DNA of 10,285 nucleotides, from NCBI GenBank assembly GCA_964544695.1, contig CAZJDB010000061.1, positions 1 to 10,285 of the forward strand, in the 5' to 3' direction. Below are positions 1-7,578 of this stretch, in pieces (position 1 is the stretch's first letter; every line of letters begins with the position of its first letter). A model generated the notes under the pieces. The model ran no database searches and had not been told where the DNA came from. It saw only the letters and a program-made list of their open reading frames with translations. The translations under genes and the position numbers were made by a program. Source of the stretch: Dinghuibacter sp964544695 (GTDB taxonomy: Bacteria > Bacteroidota > Bacteroidia > Chitinophagales > Chitinophagaceae).

Positions 1-95
1 GCCGTCGCCGCCGACAGGCCATTGTCCGAACACGACAGCATTTGCAGCGCTACTTTGCTGTCCAGGTTCCAAAAATTGTCAGGGGAAGGTGGCAT
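1..95 (-). CDS. Cation-transporting P-type ATPase, N-terminal fragment (cut by window edge)
   Basis: Reading the minus strand from an ATG at 95 gives 31 complete codons, starting MPPSPDNFWNLDSKV and continuing ALQMLSCSDNGLSAATA, open to the window edge. The pattern 'FW.l....l..L..s..GLS...A' is the one that opens P-type cation pumps (Cation_ATPase_N domain), as in MgtA-like magnesium importers and related Ca2+/H+ ATPases. These inner-membrane proteins use ATP to move a cation. An in-frame TGA lies five codons upstream, so the ATG at 95 is the first possible start. The gene is divergent from ackA with 70 bases between the two start codons, so the promoters may overlap. Only the cytoplasmic N-terminal segment is visible. 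The phosphorylation motif DKTGT and the membrane helices would lie outside, so ion specificity cannot be judged. The family call rests on about 30 residues. Confidence 0.7.
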   Translation of the reverse strand, partial: MPPSPDNFWNLDSKVALQMLSCSDNGLSAAT

Positions 96-165
96 ACCTA
101 AATGTAGTCATTCGGACCCATGAGTGTACCCCTAAAACCAGGGTGGGCCATCCCGATCACTTTTT
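96..165. promoter_or_regulatory. Divergent intergenic region between P-type ATPase and ackA
   Basis: This 70-base gap must hold the 5' signals of both divergent genes. No clean Bacteroidota promoter (TTTG then TAnnTTTG) is visible on either strand. A near-palindrome, GGGTGGGCCATCCC, lies at 141-154, 12 bases before the ackA start, and could be an operator, but it is short and GC-rich so chance is possible. An 8-base direct repeat TTTATGGA (163-170 and 175-182) places two in-frame ATGs in the same context. Confidence 0.35.
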
Positions 166-1371
166 ATGGATACCTTTATGGAAATTCCCATCATCAAAAA
201 CACCTCTCGACCGGCACTCCTGCTCACCATCAATGGGGGGTCATCCAGTATTCGCTTTTCGGTCTACGAAACAGGCCCGATCCTCAACAAAAAACTGTCC
301 GGCAAGATCGACCGCATCGGTCTCTCCAATCCCACCCTCGCATATCATCATGAGAGCGTTCCTGTACGTGCCTCCAATATGGGTGAAGCCGCCGGCTCGC
401 TCATCGACTGGCTGGAACACCAGATCGATTTCGATCAGCTCGGCGCCGTGGGCCATCGCATCGTATACGGCATGGATCATTCGACCGCAGCGGTCATCGA
501 TCCCGACCTACTGCATGAACTCCACAAGGCGATTCTCAACGACCCCGAACACCTGCCGGGGGAGATCGAACTGATTGAAAGCATCCGAAACCGCCATCCC
601 CACCTTATTCAGGTCGCCTGTTTCGACACCGCCTTCTTCGCGCACTTACCCAGGATGGCCAGAATATTGCCCATTCCCCGTCACTTTGAAAAGGCAGGGA
701 TAAAGCGCTACGGTTTTCACGGCCTTTCCTATACGAGTCTGACGGAAGCACTCATGCGCATCGCTCACCCACAGGCCGCCATGGGCCGCTGTATTTTCGC
801 CCACCTCGGTAACGGCGCCAGCATCACCGCCCTGAACGACCTGAAACCTGTCGATACCAGCATGGGGTTTACTCCCGCCGGGGGTTTGCCCATGGGCACC
901 AGAACCGGGGACCTCGATCCCGGTGTCGCCTGGTACCTGATGCGGAAGGAAAAAATAACCCTGGAAGATTTCAACCGCCTCGTCAATCATGAATCAGGCC
1001 TGCTGGGGATCTCCGAAACCAGTTCCGACATGGAAGACCTATTGATAAAAGAAAGCACCGACGTCAGGGCGGCCGAAGCGGTTGCCTATTTTTGCTACCA
1101 GGTCAAAAAATATATCGGCAGTTACACCGCCGCGCTTTGCGGCCTCGACCTGCTCGCCTTCACAGGGGGCATCGGTGAAAACGCCGGGGTTATCCGCTCC
1201 CGGATCTGCGCCGGTCTCGAGTACCTCGGCATCAAACTCGACGAAGAACGCAATCAACGAAACGGACTGCTCATTTCCAGCGATAGCAGCCGCATCCCCG
1301 TATATTGTATACCTACCGATGAAGAAAGTATCATCGCCAGGCAAACCGCCAACATAACCAGCAACATATGA
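166..1371 (+). CDS. ackA: Acetate kinase (divergent, phosphoketolase-linked)
   Basis: Acetate kinase (EC 2.7.2.1) interconverts acetyl phosphate + ADP with acetate + ATP in the cytoplasm. The 401 residues match the usual family length of about 400. Visible family motifs are TINGGSSSIRF (21-31, phosphate/nucleotide loop), GHRIVYG (96-102, Arg98), FDTAF (153-157, Asp154), YGFHG (182-186, His185), AHLGNGAS (212-219), DTSMGFTP (230-237), MGTRTGD (243-249, Arg246), FTGGIGENAG and the C-terminal IPTDEE (Glu386). The usual PLHNP block is replaced by ILNDP (123-127), so the conserved His is Asn125. The usual FDTAFH reads FDTAFF. The protein carries about 17 residues before the family's normal start, and the in-frame ATG at 178 is an equally good start. 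The stop overlaps the xfp start as ATGA, so the two genes are translationally coupled. Function is well supported, but kinetics may differ from textbook AckA because of these changes. Confidence 0.93.
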   Translation: MDTFMEIPIIKNTSRPALLLTINGGSSSIRFSVYETGPILNKKLSGKIDRIGLSNPTLAYHHESVPVRASNMGEAAGSLIDWLEHQIDFDQLGAVGHRIVYGMDHSTAAVIDPDLLHELHKAILNDPEHLPGEIELIESIRNRHPHLIQVACFDTAFFAHLPRMARILPIPRHFEKAGIKRYGFHGLSYTSLTEALMRIAHPQAAMGRCIFAHLGNGASITALNDLKPVDTSMGFTPAGGLPMGTRTGDLDPGVAWYLMRKEKITLEDFNRLVNHESGLLGISETSSDMEDLLIKESTDVRAAEAVAYFCYQVKKYIGSYTAALCGLDLLAFTGGIGENAGVIRSRICAGLEYLGIKLDEERNQRNGLLISSDSSRIPVYCIPTDEESIIARQTANITSNI

Positions 1372-3728
1372 CACCTACCCTTACCGCCAGGGAACTCCAC
1401 CAGATAGATGCCTACTGGCGCGCTGCCAACTATCTCTCCGTCGGCCAGATCTACCTCCACGACAATCCCCTGCTCCGCGAACCGTTGCAACCCGAACATA
1501 TCAAACACATGCTCCTGGGTCATTGGGGTACCACGCCGGGTCAAAACTTCATCTATGCGCACCTCAACCGCATCATCCGGCGATACGATCTTAATATGTT
1601 CTATATTTCCGGACCCGGTCACGGCGGCCCCGCCCTCGTCGCAAATACCTACCTGGAAGGCACTTACTCGGAGGTCTATCCGCACATTAGCCCCGATACT
1701 GCCGGCCTGAAAAAATTATTCACCCAGTTCTCCCATCCCGGTGGCATCCCCAGCCATGTCTCCCCGGAATGCCCGGGTTCCATACACGAGGGAGGCGAGC
1801 TTGGCTATTCCCTGAGCCATGCCCTTGGCGCAGTGCTCGATAACCCCGACCTGATCGCCGCCTGTATCGTCGGAGACGGTGAAGCTGAAACCGGTCCCCT
1901 CGCCACTGCGTGGCATTCCAATAAATTTCTGAATCCCGTCTCCGACGGCACCGTACTGCCTATCCTGCACCTCAACGGTTACAAGATCGCCAACCCGACC
2001 ATTCTCGCAAGGATCAGCCGCGAAGAACTCGACCAACTCCTCAAAGGCTACGGTTGGATACCCCATTACGTAGAAGGTGACGACCCGGTGATCATGCACC
2101 AGGCCATGGCCAGTACACTCGATTCCGTGATCCATGATATCCGATCCATCCAGCGCGAAGCCCGGGAGCGCGGTCTGGGCGATCGCCCGCGCTGGCCTAT
2201 GATCGTCCTGCGCAGCCCAAAAGGTTGGACCGGTCCAAAAGAAGTCGACGGCCTGCCTGTGGAAGGGAGTTTCCGTTCCCATCAGGTACCGATTCCCGAC
2301 CCTGCCACGAACCCCGAACACCTCAAGCAACTGGAAGCCTGGATGCGCAGCTACCGTCCCGATCAACTCTTCGACGAACACGGTCACTTTAGGGAAGAAT
2401 ATGCTTCCCTTGCACCGAGAGGGGATCACCGAATGGGCGCCAACCCCCATACCAACGGTGGCCTCCTGCTCAAAGACCTGAATATGCCCGATTTCCGGGA
2501 CTACGCCGTCAACGTTCCTGCTCCGGGACAGGTCCAGGCCTCCGATACCCTCGTCACCGGCGCTTTCCTTCGTGACGTGATCCGCCTCAACGACGAGCAA
2601 AAAAACTTCCGCATCTTTGGCCCTGACGAAACGCTTTCCAACAGACTGGATCACGTGTTCGAAGCCTCTTACCGGCAATGGGTATGTGACACATTAGACA
2701 CCGACCAATACCTCGCACCGCAGGGCAGGATCATGGAAGTCCTCAGCGAACACCAGTGCGAGGGCTGGCTCGAAGGCTATCTGCTGACCGGAAGGCACGG
2801 ACTGTTCAACAGCTACGAGGCGTTTATCCATATCATCGATTCCATGTTCAATCAGCACGCCAAATGGCTCAAGATAACTGCTGGAATTCCCTGGCGGAGG
2901 AAAATCGCCTCCCTGAATTATTTGTTATCCTCGCACGTCTGGAGACAAGACCACAATGGATTCACCCATCAGGACCCTGGCTTCATCGACCACGTCGTCA
3001 ATAAAAAAGCCGAGATCGTCCGGGTCTACCTGCCCCCCGACGCCAACTGCCTGCTCTCCGTCATGGACCATTGCCTGCGCAGCCGGCATTATGTCAATGT
3101 CACCATCGCCGGAAAACACCCCGCCCCCCAGTGGCTCACTATGGACCAGGCTATCGTCCATTGCACCAAGGGCATTGGCATCTGGCCCTGGGCCAGTAAC
3201 GACGAGAATGTGGAGCCCGACCTCGTCATGGGATGCGCCGGGGACGTCCCCACCCTTGAAGTCCTGGCTGCCGTTTCCATACTCCGCAAACACCTGCCCA
3301 ACCTAAAAATTCGTGTCGTCAACACGGTCGACCTCATGAAACTCGAACCCCACACCGAACACCCGCACGGGTTAAACGATTATGATTTCGATGCCCTCTT
3401 TACTAAGGACCGTCCCATCATCTTCGCCTTTCACGGTTATCCCTGGCTGATCCATCGACTCACCTACAAGCGCACCAACCACCACAATATCCATGTGCGC
3501 GGTTATAAAGAGGAAGGCACCATCACCACGCCCTTCGACATGACCGTGCTCAACGAAATGGATCGGTTCCACCTTGTCATAGACGCCATTGACCGACTGC
3601 CCCAACTAAAGGACACCGCTTCCTACCTCAAACAGGAAATGCAGGACAAGCTGATCGAACACAAACGCTATATCGACGCCAACGGCCAGGACATGCCCGA
3701 AATCAGGAACTGGAAATGGGGTGATTAG
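1368..3728 (+). CDS. xfp: Xylulose-5-phosphate/fructose-6-phosphate phosphoketolase
   Basis: This thiamine-diphosphate enzyme (EC 4.1.2.9 / 4.1.2.22) cleaves xylulose-5-P to acetyl-P + glyceraldehyde-3-P, and often fructose-6-P to acetyl-P + erythrose-4-P. At 786 residues it is full length for the family (about 790-800). Visible signatures are GHWGTTPGQNF (His52), GPGHGGPA (His85), SHVSPECPGS (His130), EGGELGYSLSHA, the ThDP/metal motif GDGEAETGP (169-177) followed by LATAWHSNKF, SPKGWTGPK, EGSFRSHQVP, FGPDETLSNR, LSEHQCEGW with LTGRHG, and QDHNGFTHQDPG. The XFP_N, central and XFP_C regions follow in order, and no catalytic motif is missing. It starts inside the ackA stop (ATGA), so it is the second gene of a two-gene operon. 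The product acetyl-P feeds AckA directly, which explains the pairing. Whether it prefers the C5 or the C6 sugar phosphate cannot be read from sequence alone. The stop codon overlaps the stop of the convergent downstream gene. Confidence 0.96.
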   Translation: MTPTLTARELHQIDAYWRAANYLSVGQIYLHDNPLLREPLQPEHIKHMLLGHWGTTPGQNFIYAHLNRIIRRYDLNMFYISGPGHGGPALVANTYLEGTYSEVYPHISPDTAGLKKLFTQFSHPGGIPSHVSPECPGSIHEGGELGYSLSHALGAVLDNPDLIAACIVGDGEAETGPLATAWHSNKFLNPVSDGTVLPILHLNGYKIANPTILARISREELDQLLKGYGWIPHYVEGDDPVIMHQAMASTLDSVIHDIRSIQREARERGLGDRPRWPMIVLRSPKGWTGPKEVDGLPVEGSFRSHQVPIPDPATNPEHLKQLEAWMRSYRPDQLFDEHGHFREEYASLAPRGDHRMGANPHTNGGLLLKDLNMPDFRDYAVNVPAPGQVQASDTLVTGAFLRDVIRLNDEQKNFRIFGPDETLSNRLDHVFEASYRQWVCDTLDTDQYLAPQGRIMEVLSEHQCEGWLEGYLLTGRHGLFNSYEAFIHIIDSMFNQHAKWLKITAGIPWRRKIASLNYLLSSHVWRQDHNGFTHQDPGFIDHVVNKKAEIVRVYLPPDANCLLSVMDHCLRSRHYVNVTIAGKHPAPQWLTMDQAIVHCTKGIGIWPWASNDENVEPDLVMGCAGDVPTLEVLAAVSILRKHLPNLKIRVVNTVDLMKLEPHTEHPHGLNDYDFDALFTKDRPIIFAFHGYPWLIHRLTYKRTNHHNIHVRGYKEEGTITTPFDMTVLNEMDRFHLVIDAIDRLPQLKDTASYLKQEMQDKLIEHKRYIDANGQDMPEIRNWKWGD

Positions 3729-4324
3729 TTCCCCTCTTTGACCTTGGCGATATACATGGGCATCAAGCCATGAGCCTCTTTATGCGTCATGAGGACCGCC
3801 GTCGAATCACTGGCCTGCGAAAGGCATACCACCACTCCGGCCTTTGGATCGACCCAATAGTCGATAAAATTGACGCCGTATTTCTTTTCGACGGCAAGGT
3901 CCTTTTGGTGTGCCGCCGCCACAGCTTCAGGCGTCACGTTGCCTGCGCCCAGCTCGTGGATATCCAGGAAAAGACTTTTCCCTTTGATCATAGCAGATGG
4001 GATGCCGGCGGTTACCTCATACACCGTGTCAGGAAGGAGGCCGTGTGCCTCTGCATGGGTCTTCCGGATGGCGTCGGCGTTAGGTGAAGAAGAAAGGCAA
4101 TAGACGTTACCGCCAGGTTCATCCACCCAAAAATTAATGAAGTGCACGCCATACTTCTTTTCCACAGCCAGGTCCTTGCGGTGCGCTTTGGCCACGGTGT
4201 CGAAGACCACTTTCCCCGGGGTCAGGTGGTGGACATCGATGAAGAGGTGCAAAGTGTCCTTTTTCGATTGAGCATACGAAGGACTGACCATCAGTAAACA
4301 AAGTATACAATAAATAAATTTCAT
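3725..4324 (-). CDS. Exported protein with two tandem DUF4242 domains
   Basis: The 199-residue product begins with a signal peptide (basic K2, hydrophobic core, cleavage likely after YA at 18, before QSKKD). The mature part is two homologous units at about residues 25-104 and 117-195, offset by 91 residues. Both contain KDLAVEKKYGV, FI.(F/Y)WVD, a Cys-Leu-Ser (C76/C167), then TH.EAHGL (H90/H94 and H181/H185), and end in a short beta-like tail. This is the DUF4242 pattern, whose best studied member is the Streptomyces nickel-binding protein SCO4226. That member is a single-domain protein forming a ferredoxin-like dimer, so the fused pair here may act as an intramolecular dimer (inference). The duplicated Asp, His and Cys residues could bind metal, but no function is proven. 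The gene converges on xfp, sharing 4 bases at the stop codons. It is divergent from the sensor kinase, with no obvious functional tie to either. Confidence 0.8.
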   Translation of the reverse strand: MKFIYCILCLLMVSPSYAQSKKDTLHLFIDVHHLTPGKVVFDTVAKAHRKDLAVEKKYGVHFINFWVDEPGGNVYCLSSSPNADAIRKTHAEAHGLLPDTVYEVTAGIPSAMIKGKSLFLDIHELGAGNVTPEAVAAAHQKDLAVEKKYGVNFIDYWVDPKAGVVVCLSQASDSTAVLMTHKEAHGLMPMYIAKVKEGN

Positions 4325-4461
4325 GGTTCTTTGGTTTAGTGGGCGGCAAGAAAGAAAAATAAGACAAAGGGTAAAAGGGACATTCTGGGAATGGAGGGCC
4401 CGGAGGCAGGAACGGCCTCCTTCTTTCCACGAACGGCGTGCGGAAATCAGTATCTTTAGTT
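4325..4461. promoter_or_regulatory. Divergent intergenic region between DUF4242 gene and sensor kinase, with small hairpin
   Basis: 137 bases separate the two divergent ATGs. An inverted repeat GGAGGC / GCCTCC (4402-4407 and 4415-4420, 7-base loop) is followed by TTCTTT and could be a short hairpin or an operator. TATCTTTAG at 4451-4459 resembles the Bacteroidota -7 element TAnnTTTG but lies only 2 bases before the kinase ATG, too close for a normal leader. On the minus strand TACCCTTTG (complement of 4365-4373) is a similar near-match upstream of the DUF4242 gene but has one base too many. None is convincing. Confidence 0.3.
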
Positions 4462-7400
4462 ATGCTCTTTAGGCCGCAGCTCCTGCTCCTCTTTGCTTGC
4501 TCGAAACTCGCCGCACAATCCCCGGAAGAGCCTCGGTTCACGTGCTATACGAGGGTGGACGGCTTGTCCAATAATTCGGTGAACGGCATCGTGCAGGACT
4601 CGATAGGGTATATTTGGGTCGCCACCAACCACGGGTTAAACCGCTTCGACGGCCGGTTCTTCAAGTGCTATTATTCAGGCTCGAACGACATTCCCCTACC
4701 CGCTGACAGAATTACCCAAATAAAACTGTGCGACCGGAAAATAATTGGCTCTACAAACTCCGGCACCTTTGCATATGATCCGATCAGCCACCAATACAAG
4801 GCGCTGACCATTCCCTGCGACAGTACCATTTCTTATTGGGAGAATTCCGTTTGGGATGCAACCATGAATAAATGGGGGGATTATATCCTATCCTCCAAAA
4901 CGGGGCTGTATGCTTTTGACACCTCGGGCCGGATCATTCATCGCTATGATTATTACCATACCCAGGATGTCGGACGGCTGGAGCTTTGGTTCGGGGGAAG
5001 GCTTTACCCCTTGTCCAACGGCATAATCCTCCAAAAAACCGAACCTTGGTTTTGCGCTTATGACCCCCGGACCGGAAGGATCGATACCTTGTACGGCTTC
5101 CATCACCCGGCATTCAATAAAGCCGTTACGGATCAATATGGAAATTACCGGCCCTGCTATTCGGGAGGAAATGACGAGGTATTTATTTTCAATGCATCTA
5201 AGAATACTTTGGAGTCGTTCGACTTTACACGGGACATATCCTACTCCATGCCCCTTCCCTTTGACGGTCTTTCCAACCTGGATGGGCAGGATAATAGGTT
5301 ATTCTTCCTGGGCGACAGCTTGCTGGGCATGACCAGTAAGATCGGGGGGTTCTTTCTTCTGCGGTACGACAAGGCCAGACACGTGTTGACCTCCTTTGGC
5401 CCAAAATACTTCGAAGGCAAGCAGTGTTCGTGTTTGTTCCGTGACAAGAATGGCCGTCTTTGGGTTGGAACCATCGACGGGCTATACAAGCAAAACATTT
5501 CAAATCCGTTTTTCCAGGTAGACGACCTGGCCGAACAGGATACCACAATGAAAAACTTTCCAATCCGCTGCATTTATGGCAACCGGGAACACCTGTTCCT
5601 GGGCCTTCGCAATAGAGGGGGCGTCCTGGTATTGGACAAGGCCACAAAAAGGATCGAACGTCGCCTTTTATTGGGCAATAGTGATTTTGAGAATAATATC
5701 AGCCTATTCTTTCCCTATTGCCGGGACACCCTTTGGGTCGGCACTCAGGCAGGCTTATTTTGGCTGGAGCTACACCATTACCGCAGCGGGCGGATCCGCT
5801 TTCCTCCGGACCTGGAATGGACCCGTCAATATAATTGCCTTTATGCGATGGAGGACAGCCGCCACCTCATCTGGGTATCATTCGATAGATTGAACAGCTT
5901 GATCTGCTATAACCGCGCCACCAGGAGCTTTACCGGAATCGAGTTGAAGGATAACCCCCTCCTTAGGATTACTTATTGCTTCAGCATGGCGGAAGACCTG
6001 CAAGGTAACCTATGGTTCGCCGGAGATGGAATTTGCCGGTGGAACCGGATCAAAGAAAGGGTGGATACGCTCATCCCCATACCCACCGGGGTACGTTACT
6101 TCAAGAATTATCTCAACATCCTCGACCGGGACGATCGGGGCAACCTATGGCTATATTCCATTGAAAATGGCATCCTTCAATTCAATTGCACGGATAGCAG
6201 AATGTATGTCCGACGGAACGACGATGCCTATTCCGACAGGGTTATTTCTCCAATCATCCGGGGACATATTTGGATGAGCACCTTTAACGGTATCGCCTCC
6301 TTCGACATCCGGGACTATTCCAGCCGTACCTTTACCTACGCGGAAGGCCTACCCACCGTTTCGATCACGACACTCCGGAGTGGGGCCTGGTACGACACTT
6401 CAGGCGATCGGTTCTATTTCGGATCCCAGGATAAGTTAGTCAGCCTGTTGCCGGATCTTTCCCGATCGGGCAGGCAAGCACCCGATCTCCTCATTGACCA
6501 GGTGAGCACCTCAAAAGGCACCTCTGTCGATGAAACCGAACGTATTGTGCTGCCATACGCGGGCAATTATGCCCAATTGAGCTTCAACGCGGTCAATTTC
6601 CAAAATCCGGAAGACAATCAATTTTCCTACCGTGTACTTCCCTCCGCCGATTCCTTTTTCCATCCCCTGACCTGGCAGCGCAGCGTCAATTTCAATAGCC
6701 TATCCCCTGGTAAGTATCGCTTACAGGTTAAACTTTCTTCCGCCGATAACCGGTGGCCCGACCAGGTAAAGGAGGTGCAACTCCTTATTTTGCCCCCTTT
6801 TTGGGAAAGTTGGTGGTTCATCCTTCTCTGTGGGGGGGTGGCGGCCGCCTGCGTAGCGATCATTTACTCGGCCCGGGTCCATAGCATAAGGGAAAAACTT
6901 AGCCTCGACAAAAAAGTCGCCGAGTACGAAATGAAGGCACTCCACGCCCAGATGAATCCACATTTTATTTTCAATGCCCTAAACAGCATCCGGGAAATGA
7001 TCCTTCAGGACGATAATCAAAATGCATCCCGGTACCTCACCCGGTTTGCACGGTTGATCCGTCTCACCCTGGAACATTCCAAGCAAACCTTCATTACCTT
7101 ACACCAACACATAGAATACCTCGAAAGTTACCTTGAGATGGAACTGTTGCGGTTCGCGGACTTTACTTACCACATCGAAATTTCTCCAGGCATCGAGAGG
7201 AACGACATTCGGATAGCTCCCATGCTGATACAGCCACTCGTGGAAAACGCCATTTGGCACGGTTTACGGCCAAAACAGGGGGAAAAACACCTGGATATTC
7301 GCTTTTATTCCTCCTGCGACCAGCTTGTTTGCGAGATTGAAGACAACGGCATTGGCATCCTGCAATCCCGGAAAGCCAAAGAAAAGGCCCCCACCACTTA

Positions 7401-7578
7401 TCCCTCCACCGGCATTGCCAATATACGTCAACGACTCGCCGTCCTGAATGAAAAATACAAGATAAAATGCACGCTCACCATTCAAGATAAAGGGGATAAC
7501 CCATTACAGGGCGGGACCCTTGTCATCCTGATCGTTCCTGCTCCTCAAGAAACCACGCCGATGTATGAGCATGATTAA
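4462..7578 (+). CDS. Hybrid propeller sensor histidine kinase (Reg_prop / Y_Y_Y / His_kinase / HATPase)
   Basis: Membrane sensor kinase of 1038 residues counted from the ATG at 4462. The open frame reaches a GTG at 4438, but the ATG directly opens a signal peptide (MLFRPQLLLLFACSKLAAQ, cleavage likely after A18), so it is preferred. Residues about 26-695 are two-component-regulator propeller repeats, seen as GLSNNSVNGIVQDSIGYIWV, GRLWVGTIDGLY, DTLWVGTQAGLF, GNLWFAGDGI, GNLWLYSIENGI and HIWMSTFNGI. A Y_Y_Y domain follows (about 698-778, FSYRVLP to LSPGKYRLQVK and ILPPFW), then one membrane helix (about 784-802). The kinase core is of the LytS/YehU His_kinase type: phospho-acceptor in QMNPHFIFNALN (His834), N box PLVENAIWHGL (Asn929), G box EDNGIGI, then STGIANIRQRL. 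No receiver or AraC domain is fused, so it is a classical rather than a hybrid HTCS kinase. It overlaps the LytTR regulator by 14 bases and surely signals to it. The ligand is unknown; relatives with this architecture often sense glycans. Confidence 0.93.
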   Translation: MLFRPQLLLLFACSKLAAQSPEEPRFTCYTRVDGLSNNSVNGIVQDSIGYIWVATNHGLNRFDGRFFKCYYSGSNDIPLPADRITQIKLCDRKIIGSTNSGTFAYDPISHQYKALTIPCDSTISYWENSVWDATMNKWGDYILSSKTGLYAFDTSGRIIHRYDYYHTQDVGRLELWFGGRLYPLSNGIILQKTEPWFCAYDPRTGRIDTLYGFHHPAFNKAVTDQYGNYRPCYSGGNDEVFIFNASKNTLESFDFTRDISYSMPLPFDGLSNLDGQDNRLFFLGDSLLGMTSKIGGFFLLRYDKARHVLTSFGPKYFEGKQCSCLFRDKNGRLWVGTIDGLYKQNISNPFFQVDDLAEQDTTMKNFPIRCIYGNREHLFLGLRNRGGVLVLDKATKRIERRLLLGNSDFENNISLFFPYCRDTLWVGTQAGLFWLELHHYRSGRIRFPPDLEWTRQYNCLYAMEDSRHLIWVSFDRLNSLICYNRATRSFTGIELKDNPLLRITYCFSMAEDLQGNLWFAGDGICRWNRIKERVDTLIPIPTGVRYFKNYLNILDRDDRGNLWLYSIENGILQFNCTDSRMYVRRNDDAYSDRVISPIIRGHIWMSTFNGIASFDIRDYSSRTFTYAEGLPTVSITTLRSGAWYDTSGDRFYFGSQDKLVSLLPDLSRSGRQAPDLLIDQVSTSKGTSVDETERIVLPYAGNYAQLSFNAVNFQNPEDNQFSYRVLPSADSFFHPLTWQRSVNFNSLSPGKYRLQVKLSSADNRWPDQVKEVQLLILPPFWESWWFILLCGGVAAACVAIIYSARVHSIREKLSLDKKVAEYEMKALHAQMNPHFIFNALNSIREMILQDDNQNASRYLTRFARLIRLTLEHSKQTFITLHQHIEYLESYLEMELLRFADFTYHIEISPGIERNDIRIAPMLIQPLVENAIWHGLRPKQGEKHLDIRFYSSCDQLVCEIEDNGIGILQSRKAKEKAPTTYPSTGIANIRQRLAVLNEKYKIKCTLTIQDKGDNPLQGGTLVILIVPAPQETTPMYEHD

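Noticed and set aside
1716..2678. A 320-codon open frame on the minus strand opposite xfp
   Set aside because: It lies wholly inside the well supported phosphoketolase gene, has no recognisable motif, and such long antisense frames are common in GC-rich coding DNA.
4438..4461. GTG start for the sensor kinase 24 bases upstream
   Set aside because: The ATG at 4462 begins a normal signal peptide directly, while the GTG start would add eight residues ahead of it.
4134..4541. A 135-codon minus-strand frame crossing the DUF4242/sensor kinase divergent region
   Set aside because: It overlaps the signal-peptide start of the DUF4242 gene in another frame and also the kinase start, and its translation is low-complexity and Pro/Cys-rich with no motif.
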